64,000 bases of DNA from NCBI GenBank assembly GCA_002104895.1, contig MCFG01000071.1, positions 1 to 64,000 on the forward strand, written 5' to 3'. This document shows positions 1 to 12,500 of the stretch, piece by piece. How positions within the stretch are numbered: the first letter of the stretch is position 1; the number at the start of each line of letters is the position of its first letter. The position numbers were made by a program, and so were the translations under genes. The stretch is from Anaeromyces robustus. Its lineage: Eukaryota > Neocallimastigomycota > Neocallimastigomycetes > Neocallimastigales > Neocallimastigaceae. The notes beneath the pieces are model-generated. The model ran no database searches. It was not told where the DNA came from and saw only the letters and a list, made by a program, of their open reading frames with translations.

Positions 1-1358
1 ATAAATTGCGGAAATATAAGCTTTAAATGGAGCATAAATATTAACTTCTTTACCATAATTTGATTTTTCATGTAATCTATACATACCACTAGTACTTTCA
101 TACACATTATTATCAATACCTCCTACACATATAACATTATCAAGAATACATGGAAGATGAAATTTTTCTAATTCTTCAGTTTCATGAACATTTCTACCAT
201 GATTACCAGCACTTGCTACAAATATTGAACCTTCTTCGGACATATCATTAATTAATCTTTGAGTAAACAAAATATGTTTTTTCATTTCTTTCATGAATAG
301 TATAAAAATCACCAAATGACATATTAAATACTGTACGATGACTCTTTTTTTAAATGATTTTTTATATAAATTAATGCTGTAAAAACATTAGAATATGTAA
401 TATTATTTAAATTAATTCCATGAATATTAGCTTTTTTTGCTACACCATTTTTACTTCCTCCAGCGACAGCAGATACTAAAATACCATGAACTTTTTCTGG
501 ATCTAAGTTACATAAATTTGGTACATCACTAGTTGTTTTATTTATAATTCTTCCATTAATAACAGCTATATCACATTTAGTTGTACGTCCATTAGATTTA
601 TATTCTTCATAATTAAAATTAAAACCACCATCTAAAATAAAAATATCAACATTTTTTCCTGCAGATTCTGGATAATAATAATTTGTATCATATTTATTAA
701 TTAAATCTCCTCTATATTTTCCTTGTGAAATTACAGAAAGATGATTCGGTGCATTATTTTGAATTTCTAAACCATCCCATTGAGCTTGTTGTTGAATATC
801 AATTTCGTTATAATATGATGTTTTCTTTAATACTTTATCTTTTATAATATCAGTTACACATGGCATTTTTTCAATGGATTTAATTAATTTTGTAGACAAA
901 TAAGCATATAAAATAGTGTTATCATAAATGGATCCAATAGGATAAATATAATTTGAATCACCATAATCTGTAGCATATTTTATATCAACATCTCTTTTAC
1001 CAAATTTAAGTTCATTTTGATTATCTATTTCTTCGAATTTAGTAACATTTTTGTAAGTATCTTTATTTTCAATAATTAAATCATGTATTTCATTAACCAT
1101 TAAGAAAATATCATCATTTATTTCAAAATTATTTTCTTTATCTTCTTCTCTTTTTTTAATATTTAAGGTAGAAAAACAAGTATCATTTACAAAAATCATA
1201 TAATAATTATCATCAACGGATGATTCTTTATTTTGAATGTTTTTTTTAGAATCATTTGATGATGATGTATTGATAGTTTTAGTGTATGACTTATTTATTA
1301 AAAGGATTATAATCCCTAAAAATAAATATGGATATGGAATATAATTTATAATTTTCAT
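1..1358 (-). pseudogene. Left-arm copy of subtilisin-like protease, frameshifted and cut by window edge
   Basis: This is the mirror copy of the protease at 6329-8065. It starts at 1358 (minus) with the same signal peptide and pro-region. The reading frame matches the intact copy for about 338 codons, through the Asp and His motifs. A 7-base T run at 345-351 (6 in the intact copy) then shifts the frame, and translation stops at 324. Sequence from 323 down to 1 still matches the protease in another frame, to about residue 452, just short of the catalytic Ser motif. Since it lies in a homopolymer, the shift could be a sequencing error rather than a real mutation. As read, the product would lack the catalytic serine and the C-terminal domain. 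Confidence 0.85.
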
Positions 1359-1533
1359 TTTTTTTATGTATTATATTATTATTTCTATTATATTATTAAA
1401 GTTTAATTTTAATTTTAATTTTAATTTTAATTTTATTTTTATTTATCTTTTAATATTTTATTTTAATCTTACTTTTAATTATTATTATATTTATTTATTT
1501 TAATTTTTTTATTTTTTTTAATACTATATAATA

Positions 1534-1569
<36 letters not shown>

Positions 1570-2460
1570 GTTTTTTCTTAATTTTTAAATTTTTTTATTA
1601 TATATTTTTTTATTATTTTTATTTATTTTTTATTTTTGCTTTTTATTTTATTTATTTTTATTTTAATTTTTATTTTATTTTATTATTATTTTTTTTTTTT
1701 TAGAATTTTAAAATACTTTATCATTCATTTTATATAAAAAAAAAAATTAAAAATATAAAAAAAAAAAAAAAAAAGAAAAAAATTAAAATTGAAATTAAAA
1801 TTAAATTAAAAAATAAAACCACAATACACAATAATATATTATGAAATATTATTAAAGTTTTAATAAAATAATTTTAATTATTATTATTATTATTATTTTC
1901 ATTTTTTATTTTTGTATATAATAAATTTCAAAATCACAATATTAAAAAAATTTCTTAGGTAACACAAAACCCTTTTTTTAACATTTAAAAAAAAAAACAA
2001 CTAAAAATTTTTTTAAGGGTAAAAATTAAGAATTTCTAATAATTGTGATTTATTTATTTATTTAATTGTTATTTATTTATTTATTTAATTGTTATTTATT
2101 TATTTATTTAATTGTTATTTATTTATTTATTTATTATTATTTTTTTTTTTTTTTGGGTTATATTTTTGATACAAAGGAATACAACTATTTATTATAATTA
2201 TATATTTATTATATTAATATGCTTAATTTATTATATATTAAAGATATCGTTTTTTTTTAATATATTATTTATATTTTATATACTAGGAATAAAAATAAAT
2301 TAAAAAATTTGAATAATAAATAAAATCATTTTAACCAATTTTTTTTAATAATTTTTATATAAATTTCTTGACAGAAACAAGAATTCTAAATAGATTAATA
2401 TCCTTTTTTTTATATCTATCTTTACTTTTGACTACTATACATAATATAAAGTTTTTCTAT

Positions 2461-2634
2461 TTATAATAATAATAATTATTATTATAATTTTAAACTAATT
2501 TATTATTATTATAAAGTGATTAATTATTATTATAATAATTATTATAAACTGATTAATTATTATTATTATTATTATAATGATTAGTTATTATTATTATTAT
2601 TATATGATTAATTGTTATTATTATAAACTGATTA

Positions 2635-2671
<37 letters not shown>

Positions 2672-2815
2672 GATTAATTGTTATTATTATTATAAAGTGA
2701 TTAATATTTATTATTATTTTTATTATTATATGATTAATTGTTGTTATTATTATAAAGTGATTGATTGATTATTATTATTATATGATTAATTGTTGTTATT
2801 ATTATAAAGTGATTA

Positions 2816-2849
<34 letters not shown>

Positions 2850-2920
2850 GATTAATTGTTGTTATTATTATAAAGTGATTAATTATTATTATTATTATAG
2901 ACTGATTTAATTATTATTAT
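2461..2920. repeat. AT minisatellite, left arm
   Basis: Imperfect tandem units built from TGATTAATTGTTGTTATTAT followed by ATTATAAAG, with variable ATT tracts between them. The same array appears in reverse complement at about 4780-5240. Short open frames here are low-complexity Tyr/Ile strings and are not genes. Flanking stretches 1359-2460 and 2921-3177 are AT-rich with no gene seen. Confidence 0.85.
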
Positions 2921-3078
2921 AATTATTAATATGAATGAAAATATATAGAAAAAATATAATTCATAAATCGTATATAATATAGAAATTATTTAATAATTTG
3001 TTATATTTTATTATTATATTATATACTTTATTTTATTTAATTTAAATTTTAATTGTTTTTTTTTATTATCTATTTTAG

Positions 3079-3117
<39 letters not shown>

Positions 3118-3177
3118 TATTATTTATTTTATCTATTTAGTTTTATTATAATAATTATAATTTATTTAAATTTGTAA

Positions 3178-3336
3178 TTAAATATAAAATTTTTCATCAA
3201 CGAAAATCATGTAATAATCATCACCAATAGGCTTACTTTCAGTATTTTGAGAATTATTTTTTTTAGTATAAGCTTTATTCATTAAAAGCATCATACCTAA
3301 AAATAATAAGCATGATTTAAAATTATTAAATATCAT
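3178..3336 (-). pseudogene. Truncated protease N-terminus, left arm
   Basis: This 52-codon open frame (ATG at 3334-3336, stop at 3178-3180) is the mirror of 4353-4511. It encodes a signal-peptide-like start and a short stretch matching the first 60 or so residues of the neighbouring subtilase, then stops. The evidence is given under the right-arm copy. Confidence 0.75.
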
Positions 3337-3584
3337 CTTTTTTTTTTTTTTTCTTTTTTTAATTTTATTATTATCAACTTTTTTTTTTATTATTTAATTT
3401 TTTAATTTTATTTTAATTTTATATATATATATTTTAAAGAATTTTTTCTTCCTTTTACAAACAAAAAAGAAAAAGAAAAATAATAATTAGATATAAATAA
3501 AAATAATAAAAAATTTATTTTTATAATTTTATCGAAGTATCATTTTTTTTTTTATTTAAAACAGTTAAAATAATAATAATAATA

Positions 3585-3770
<186 letters not shown>

Positions 3771-3906
3771 ATATCTATATAAAAAAAAATTAATAATAAT
3801 AAGGTTTAATAATATGTGATGACTCAAATTATAAAAAAATTTTTCCCTTAAATAATTAATATTATGAAAATAAATTATAATTATTATATTAATTTTTTTA
3901 TATAGA

Positions 3907-4104
<198 letters not shown>

Positions 4105-4352
4105 TATTATTATTATTATTTTAACTGTTTTAAATAAAAAAAAAAAATGATACTTCGATAAAATTATAAAAATAAATTTTTTATTATTTTTATTTATATC
4201 TAATTATTATTTTTCTTTTTCTTTTTTGTTTGTAAAAGGAAGAAAAAATTCTTTAAAATATATATATATAAAATTAAAATAAAATTAAAAAATTAAATAA
4301 TAAAAAAAAAAGTTGATAATAATAAAATTAAAAAAAGAAAAAAAAAAAAAAG

Positions 4353-4511
4353 ATGATATTTAATAATTTTAAATCATGCTTATTATTTTTAGGTATGATG
4401 CTTTTAATGAATAAAGCTTATACTAAAAAAAATAATTCTCAAAATACTGAAAGTAAGCCTATTGGTGATGATTATTACATGATTTTCGTTGATGAAAAAT
4501 TTTATATTTAA
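4353..4511 (+). pseudogene. Truncated protease N-terminus, right arm
   Basis: This 52-codon open frame starts MIFNNFKSCLLFLGMMLL and contains NKAYTKKN and then DDYYMIFVDEKFYI before a stop. The intact protease downstream has FLGIIILLINKSYTK and DDNYYMIFVNDT at matching places, so this is a diverged copy of its first 60 or so residues with a deletion in the pro-region. No protease sequence follows the stop. It lies about 2 kb upstream of the full gene on the same strand. It is probably the stub of an older tandem duplicate. A functional short secreted peptide is possible but less likely. Confidence 0.75.
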
Positions 4512-4571
4512 TTACAAATTTAAATAAATTATAATTATTATAATAAAACTAAATAGATAAAATAAATAATA

Positions 4572-4610
<39 letters not shown>

Positions 4611-4779
4611 CTAAAATAGATAATAAAAAAAAACAATTAAAATTTAAATTAAATAAAATAAAGTATATAATATAATAATAAAATATAACAAATTATTAAA
4701 TAATTTCTATATTATATACGATTTATGAATTATATTTTTTCTATATATTTTCATTCATATTAATAATTATAATAATAAT

Positions 4780-4839
4780 TAAATCAGTCTATAATAATAA
4801 TAATAATTAATCACTTTATAATAATAACAACAATTAATC

Positions 4840-4873
<34 letters not shown>

Positions 4874-5017
4874 TAATCACTTTATAATAATAACAACAAT
4901 TAATCATATAATAATAATAATCAATCAATCACTTTATAATAATAACAACAATTAATCATATAATAATAAAAATAATAATAAATATTAATCACTTTATAAT
5001 AATAATAACAATTAATC

Positions 5018-5054
<37 letters not shown>

Positions 5055-5240
5055 TAATCAGTTTATAATAATAACAATTAATCATATAATAATAATAATA
5101 ATAACTAATCATTATAATAATAATAATAATAATTAATCAGTTTATAATAATTATTATAATAATAATTAATCACTTTATAATAATAATAAATTAGTTTAAA
5201 ATTATAATAATAATTATTATTATTATAAATAGAAAAACTT
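4780..5240. repeat. AT minisatellite, right arm
   Basis: Reverse-complement counterpart of the array at 2461-2920. The rest of this arm up to the protease start (5241-6328) is AT-rich. It holds three AAATAAATAAATAACAATT units at about 5555-5640 and no gene. Confidence 0.85.
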
Positions 5241-6117
5241 TATATTATGTATAGTAGTCAAAAGTAAAGATAGATATAAAAAAAAGGATATTAATCTATT
5301 TAGAATTCTTGTTTCTGTCAAGAAATTTATATAAAAATTATTAAAAAAAATTGGTTAAAATGATTTTATTTATTATTCAAATTTTTTAATTTATTTTTAT
5401 TCCTAGTATATAAAATATAAATAATATATTAAAAAAAAACGATATCTTTAATATATAATAAATTAAGCATATTAATATAATAAATATATAATTATAATAA
5501 ATAGTTGTATTCCTTTGTATCAAAAATATAACCCAAAAAAAAAAAAAATAATAATAAATAAATAAATAAATAACAATTAAATAAATAAATAAATAACAAT
5601 TAAATAAATAAATAAATAACAATTAAATAAATAAATAAATCACAATTATTAGAAATTCTTAATTTTTACCCTTAAAAAAATTTTTAGTTGTTTTTTTTTT
5701 TAAATGTTAAAAAAAGGGTTTTGTGTTACCTAAGAAATTTTTTTAATATTGTGATTTTGAAATTTATTATATACAAAAATAAAAAATGAAAATAATAATA
5801 ATAATAATAATTAAAATTATTTTATTAAAACTTTAATAATATTTCATAATATATTATTGTGTATTGTGGTTTTATTTTTTAATTTAATTTTAATTTCAAT
5901 TTTAATTTTTTTCTTTTTTTTTTTTTTTTTATATTTTTAATTTTTTTTTTTATATAAAATGAATGATAAAGTATTTTAAAATTCTAAAAAAAAAAAAATA
6001 ATAATAAAATAAAATAAAAATTAAAATAAAAATAAATAAAATAAAAAGCAAAAATAAAAAATAAATAAAAATAATAAAAAAATATATAATAAAAAAATTT
6101 AAAAATTAAGAAAAAAC

Positions 6118-6153
<36 letters not shown>

Positions 6154-6328
6154 TATTATATAGTATTAAAAAAAATAAAAAAATTAAAATAAATAAATAT
6201 AATAATAATTAAAAGTAAGATTAAAATAAAATATTAAAAGATAAATAAAAATAAAATTAAAATTAAAATTAAAATTAAAATTAAACTTTAATAATATAAT
6301 AGAAATAATAATATAATACATAAAAAAA

Positions 6329-8065
6329 ATGAAAATTATAAATTATATTCCATATCCATATTTATTTTTAGGGATTATAATCCTTTTAATAAATAAGTCA
6401 TACACTAAAACTATCAATACATCATCATCAAATGATTCTAAAAAAAACATTCAAAATAAAGAATCATCCGTTGATGATAATTATTATATGATTTTTGTAA
6501 ATGATACTTGTTTTTCTACCTTAAATATTAAAAAAAGAGAAGAAGATAAAGAAAATAATTTTGAAATAAATGATGATATTTTCTTAATGGTTAATGAAAT
6601 ACATGATTTAATTATTGAAAATAAAGATACTTACAAAAATGTTACTAAATTCGAAGAAATAGATAATCAAAATGAACTTAAATTTGGTAAAAGAGATGTT
6701 GATATAAAATATGCTACAGATTATGGTGATTCAAATTATATTTATCCTATTGGATCCATTTATGATAACACTATTTTATATGCTTATTTGTCTACAAAAT
6801 TAATTAAATCCATTGAAAAAATGCCATGTGTAACTGATATTATAAAAGATAAAGTATTAAAGAAAACATCATATTATAACGAAATTGATATTCAACAACA
6901 AGCTCAATGGGATGGTTTAGAAATTCAAAATAATGCACCGAATCATCTTTCTGTAATTTCACAAGGAAAATATAGAGGAGATTTAATTAATAAATATGAT
7001 ACAAATTATTATTATCCAGAATCTGCAGGAAAAAATGTTGATATTTTTATTTTAGATGGTGGTTTTAATTTTAATTATGAAGAATATAAATCTAATGGAC
7101 GTACAACTAAATGTGATATAGCTGTTATTAATGGAAGAATTATAAATAAAACAACTAGTGATGTACCAAATTTATGTAACTTAGATCCAGAAAAAGTTCA
7201 TGGTATTTTAGTATCTGCTGTCGCTGGAGGAAGTAAAAATGGTGTAGCAAAAAAAGCTAATATTCATGGAATTAATTTAAATAATATTACATATTCTAAT
7301 GTTTTTACAGCATTAATTTATATAAAAAATCATTTAAAAAAGAGTCATCGTACAGTATTTAATATGTCATTTGGTGATTTTTATACTATTCATGAAAGAA
7401 ATGAAAAACATATTTTGTTTACTCAAAGATTAATTAATGATATGTCCGAAGAAGGTTCAATATTTGTAGCAAGTGCTGGTAATCATGGTAGAAATGTTCA
7501 TGAAACTGAAGAATTAGAAAAATTTCATCTTCCATGTATTCTTGATAATGTTATATGTGTAGGAGGTATTGATAATAATGTGTATGAAAGTACTAGTGGT
7601 ATGTATAGATTACATGAAAAATCAAATTATGGTAAAGAAGTTAATATTTATGCTCCATTTAAAGCTTATATTTCCGCAATTTATAATTATGGAGAAAAAG
7701 AAGAAAAAACTCATAGTGGAACATCATTATCTACACCTATGGTTGCTGGTGTGATTGCTCTTATTATGGGTGAAAATCCTAATACAGTATATACCTACGA
7801 AACTATGGTTGAAAAATTACAAACTATGGGAGAAAAAGGTATTATTAGTGGAATATCTGATGATTCACCTAATTATTTTGTTAATAATGGTAAACGAATT
7901 GTATATTCTAAAGATGGTCAATATGAAGGTAAATGTGGTATTTATGCAGGTAATCAAAAATGTCCATCAGGAGAATGTTGTTCATTTGATAGTTATTGTA
8001 CTACATCTAAAAAAGCATGTAAAATCATAAATGATTGTCAACCAAATTATGGTAAATGTAATTAA
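6329..8065 (+). CDS. Secreted subtilisin-like serine protease (S8) with C-terminal CBM18-like domain
   Basis: 578 aa, single exon. Residues 1-26 are a hydrophobic signal peptide. Residues 50-200 look like a pro-region. The S8 catalytic motifs are in order: Asp243 in FILDGGFN (usually D-T/S-G, here D-G-G), His291 in VHGILVSAVAGG, oxyanion Asn385 in ASAGNHG, and Ser466 in SGTSLSTPMVAG. Residues 533-577 hold eight cysteines spaced like a hevein/chitin-binding (CBM18) module, which suggests the enzyme acts on or near chitinous walls. The start follows an A-rich leader typical of genes here. Two stop codons in tandem end the frame. The upstream three quarters lie in the right palindrome arm; the Ser466 region and CBM18 lie outside it, so only this copy is complete in the window. 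Substrate is unknown. Confidence 0.92.
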   Translation: MKIINYIPYPYLFLGIIILLINKSYTKTINTSSSNDSKKNIQNKESSVDDNYYMIFVNDTCFSTLNIKKREEDKENNFEINDDIFLMVNEIHDLIIENKDTYKNVTKFEEIDNQNELKFGKRDVDIKYATDYGDSNYIYPIGSIYDNTILYAYLSTKLIKSIEKMPCVTDIIKDKVLKKTSYYNEIDIQQQAQWDGLEIQNNAPNHLSVISQGKYRGDLINKYDTNYYYPESAGKNVDIFILDGGFNFNYEEYKSNGRTTKCDIAVINGRIINKTTSDVPNLCNLDPEKVHGILVSAVAGGSKNGVAKKANIHGINLNNITYSNVFTALIYIKNHLKKSHRTVFNMSFGDFYTIHERNEKHILFTQRLINDMSEEGSIFVASAGNHGRNVHETEELEKFHLPCILDNVICVGGIDNNVYESTSGMYRLHEKSNYGKEVNIYAPFKAYISAIYNYGEKEEKTHSGTSLSTPMVAGVIALIMGENPNTVYTYETMVEKLQTMGEKGIISGISDDSPNYFVNNGKRIVYSKDGQYEGKCGIYAGNQKCPSGECCSFDSYCTTSKKACKIINDCQPNYGKCN

Positions 8066-8093
8066 TAATTAGGTGTTCAACCTGTAGGAGGGT

Positions 8094-8129
<36 letters not shown>

Positions 8130-8444
8130 ATTATAATCAACAAATTATATTTTTTTAAAAAAAAAAAAAATAAAATAAATTTTAAACAAATTAATTGTTA
8201 AATAAAATAGAGTAAATAAATAAAAAATAAAAAAAAATAAAATAAAAAAGCATTCTTATAATAAATATAAATAAAAAAATAAATACAAAATTATAGAATA
8301 ATATTATAAAAATATTATAGATTATTTTAGTAAAAAAATAAATAAAAAATAAAAATAAAAATTTAAAAAACATAAAAAAATTATAATAATTAAAAAAAAA
8401 ATAAAGAAAGAAAACTTTGAATAATATTATTAAATGATCAAGTG

Positions 8445-8445
<1 letters not shown>

Positions 8446-8511
<66 letters not shown>

Positions 8512-8526
8512 TCTATTTATTTATTT
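8446..8526. repeat. (ATTT)n microsatellite
   Basis: About 20 copies of the tetranucleotide with one CTATT variant near the end. Confidence 0.95.
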
Positions 8527-9362
8527 AGTTATTATTATAATATATAACTTTTACTTTAATGGATAATGACAGTAAAAAAAAAAAAAATTGAAACCATCAT
8601 TTTAATATTTAAAACTCTAAATATAAAATATACATTAATGAATATTGCTTTATTTACCTTTTTTTTAGTATTATTTAATAATGAAAAAACACATAATTTC
8701 TGTATTATTATTCTACTATAATTCTTTTTATTAGAATATTCTAAAAAAAAAAAAAAAAAAAAAAAAACAATACTAAAAAAAATTTTTTTTTTCTGTTTTA
8801 TTAGTATTAAACTTCTCCTTTTTTTAAAAAGAAAAATTATAGAAAAAAAATTTTTAAAATTTTATTTTTAGATATTAATAATTTAAACTTGAACTCAGAA
8901 TTATATAATATTACTTTTTTTTAAAAAAAAAATTTTTTTCTATATGAAACAACTTTTTTTTTTTTTAAAAAAAAAAAAAGTAATTTTAAAATTTTAAATA
9001 TATATATCTGGTCTAAGACAAAGAAAATCAAGAATTTATTAAATTAATAATGTTAAATAATAAATAATGATAATAAATTATTATAATTATTTATTACTAA
9101 AAAAAAATTCTTTTTTTTTTTTTTTTACAATAAAAAGGAATTACAGAGAAAATATATATAATATTAACAATATTATTATTATTCATTATTATTATTATTA
9201 TTCATTATTATGATTATGATTATTATTGTATAATATTTATTATTGTATAATTTTTTATTATAAATAAATGAAACTGATTTTAAACCAATAAATAATAATA
9301 CCATCAATTTGGTGTGTAACTTTAAATTATTAAAAAAAAAATAAAAAAAAAAAAAGTGGTTT

Positions 9363-9405
9363 TGTTACACAGAAATTACTGTTACACGGAAGATCATTGT
9401 TACAC
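9363..9405. repeat. Three spaced GTTACAC motifs
   Basis: GTTACAC starts at 9364, 9381 and 9399 (spacings 17 and 18 bases), with a GTGTAAC in inverse sense near 9313. It lies about 100 bases beyond the 3' end of the tRNA gene. This could be a protein-binding cluster or a decayed tandem repeat. Confidence 0.6.
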
Positions 9406-9505
9406 AAGGATCATAAAGTATAACTATAAAAGTTAATTAATAAATAATTTTTTTTTAAAATTTAATTATAGAAAATAAAAAGAAAAAAAAAATTTACGGT
9501 CATCC

Positions 9506-9578
9506 CGACCCTGATGGGACTCGAACCCACAATCTTCGCCTCCGGAGGGCAACGCGTTATCCATTTCGCCACAGGATC
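9506..9578 (-). tRNA. tRNA-Arg (anticodon CCG)
   Basis: 73-nt cloverleaf on the minus strand, no intron. The acceptor stem GATCCTG pairs with CAGGGTC (one wobble), with discriminator G. D-arm has GCG/CGC. Anticodon arm is TTGCC - CTCCGGA - GGCGA, giving anticodon CCG, which reads CGG (Arg). T-arm is GTGGG - TTCGAGT - CCCAT. A run of ten T follows about 14 bases after the 3' end, as expected for RNA polymerase III termination. A-box- and B-box-like sequences (TGGCGAAATGG and GGTTCGAGTCC) are internal. Confidence 0.95.
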
Positions 9579-12500
9579 AAGAAAACAAATTTTTAAATTT
9601 ATATATTTTATTTATACCATAAATTTCTAAAACCGCTGAAAATTTTTCTCGTGAATATAATATTAATGAATTTTAAATCATGAAATTTCATAAAAATAAA
9701 ATGAAACTACTTTTTTATAATTGATTTTATTAATAATTCAATAATTTTATTCCTATTATATTTAATAATATATTTAAAATGTATTTAGAAGAAATATTAA
9801 AGGGTTTGGTTAAAAAAAATAAATTATTAATGAAAATAAATTTTTTAACCCTTCTTAATTAATAAAAAAATTGAATAAAAAGGAAAAGAAGAAAAAAATA
9901 TAACTAAATAAAAAAAAAAAAAAAAGAAAAAAAAAGAAAAGAAAATTTACATCATGCTTTACTCTGATATTATACCTTTTAAATAAGAATAATAATAATA
10001 TATTGATAATATTTCTTTTTTATTATATTAATGGAACATTAATATTTAAGGAAAAAAATTAATAATTGATTTATAAAATATATTATAATTACAAGAGAGA
10101 ATATTTTAAAATATAAGAGTTATTCAATTCATATTTAAATAATCAAATTTATACAGTTAAATCTATAAATAACAAAATTATATTTATAAAATAATATTAA
10201 TATCAAATAATATTTCATAGTAATTATATATAATCAAACAAATTTGTATTATTAAATAATAATTATAAATCAATTAATCAATTAACTATATACGGTTAAT
10301 TCTACAACAAGTAATTATTTAATTTTGTATAATATAATAATTATTAAAAATAATATAGAAAGAATAATTAAATAATCTTAAATTTAAATAATTAAAATTG
10401 AAATTATTAATCCTACCTTCATATAATGTTAATTGTCTTTTTTTAATAGTTAGATTATTAGATATCATAAATAATATTAATGATATTTACTTATCCAGCC
10501 ATTAAAAAAGACATTTAATAATTTTAATAATTTTATTATTATATTTTACATATTATTAAAATAATATTATTAGCCTAACTATTATAATTGCATTGTTATA
10601 TACAAATTGTGTAAGTAATTAATATTATTCTAAACATTATATATACAAGGATTAATTTTTTTATATTTTTTTTATTATTTGTAATTATATTAACAATTTT
10701 ATCATTAATATTTATTAATTAGTTTTAATTATTTTTACTTTTAAAATAACAATCTTGAATTAATTATTAATTAAATAATATTAATAAAAGTTATTTTTAA
10801 AAATGAACTTTTAAAGTTTTTCTATATTTTTTAATTTTTGAAGTGTTATTTAAATATTCTTTAGTAATTGTTTAATTGTTATAATTTAAGTTAAATTTAT
10901 ATAAGTTTAGTATTTGTTTAATAGTTATAATTTAATTAAATATACTGTAAAGATTAACATCTTAATCTAATCGTGCTTAACTAAAAAAAAAAAAAAAAAA
11001 AAAAATTCACTCTTTTTAATAAATTTTTAAAGTTTCATAAGAAAAAAACTCATTAAAAGATATTTTTTTTTATATTTTAATAAGTTTAATATTTAATGCT
11101 TTATTAATAATAAAAACAAGACAAATTAATCAATTATTTTATTATTATTATCTATAAAATAAAAATATATATTTTAATATATTTTTTAATATATATTATT
11201 ATTTATAATTAAATATATTGAAGTAATTATTCAAAAGATATAAATTTCAATATTATTCTATATTTTTTATATAATATTTAAACAAATATACATATTATTT
11301 TTTTTTGTATTATAAAAAAAAATATTAAATAAAACTTAATCTATTTTATAATAAACTTTATCTTATTTTAAAAAAATTTTTTTTTTCTTTATTGAATTCT
11401 TATCTTTTTTTTATTTTTTAAGATACATCTGTTGGATTAATTTATATTAAAAAAAAATAAAAAATATAAATAAAAATTAATAATAACGAATTAAAATAAA
11501 ATAAAATTAAAAAAAATATATATAATAAAATAAATGAGTCACTTTTTTACTTTTTTTACTTTTTTTTTATTTTATTTTTTCATTATTATTATTATTATTT
11601 AATAAAAGAATTTTAAATCTAAGGAAAAAATTTTAATTAAAAATTTTTTTAATTAAAAAAAAAAAAATAGTTGAAAATTTAATTTTTATAACATAAAAAT
11701 TGCAAATTTAATTTTCAAAGTTGTATAATTATTTATTTATTTATTTATTTAAATTTAATTTAATTAATTATTTATTTATTTGTTAATACATTAAAATAAA
11801 TAAATATTATCAAAAATAATTAAATAATATATTTATGTCCTATTTCTATTATTATTGTTATTATTAATATAATTATTTAATTACTACAATTATAATTTTT
11901 ACTTGTTATTATATAGTAATTATATATTATATAATAATTATTATATGTTTCATGATATAATGAAAAGATTTTTAAAGTTTGATTTGGTCTACTGTAGTAC
12001 TATAATCTTAATTTAATATGGATAATAAGAAGATTTAGTTCAGTTTTGATTAATAGAATAAAATAATAAAAAAAAAAACTTTATTAGAAATCCAGATAAG
12101 ATTTAATTTTTTATATTTAAAAATAATAAATTCGTAATTATATCTTCTTATGGAATATTTATTTTTTTAAAAAAAAAAAAACTTAAAAAAAAAAAAAAAC
12201 TATAACTGATAATAAATAATAAAAGATAGTAAAAAAAAAAAACATATTCTATAATTTTTATGAAATATTAAAAAACTTTTTTATTGACTTTAAAATATAT
12301 ATATATATACATAAATATATATTTTTTTATAATAATCTATATAAATATAACTATAAATATATAATATTATTAAGATTAAATTGGTATATAAATATTTAAG
12401 TTAAAATGAAAAATATAAAGAGTAAATAATAATGAAAAAAAAAAAAAAATTAAATTTATACTATATAACAAAATTTATATACTTATTATTAAATGTATTA

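Larger units (their letters stand above)
8066..9505. other. Intergenic, AT-rich
   Basis: No gene is supported. It contains a TA run just after the protease stop, an (ATTT)n array, several poly-A/T runs and a triple TGTTACAC motif near the tRNA. A small open frame at 8638 beginning MNIALFTFFLVLF is too short and compositionally weak to call. Confidence 0.7.

Noticed and set aside
2112-2303. Open frames rich in Phe, Ile, Tyr and Leu over AT repeats (also 2577-2768, 3552-3827, 5386-5622, 17272-17616, 31366-31687, 32289-32534, 41932-42114, 52167-52403)
   Set aside because: They are translations of simple repeats, lack start context and coding-like composition, and the mirrored ones differ in length between palindrome arms.
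8066-8094. Possible extension of the protease past its double stop (LGVQPVGG)
   Set aside because: Two consecutive stops precede it and a third follows; too short to show homology. It may be worth a glance if relatives have this tail.
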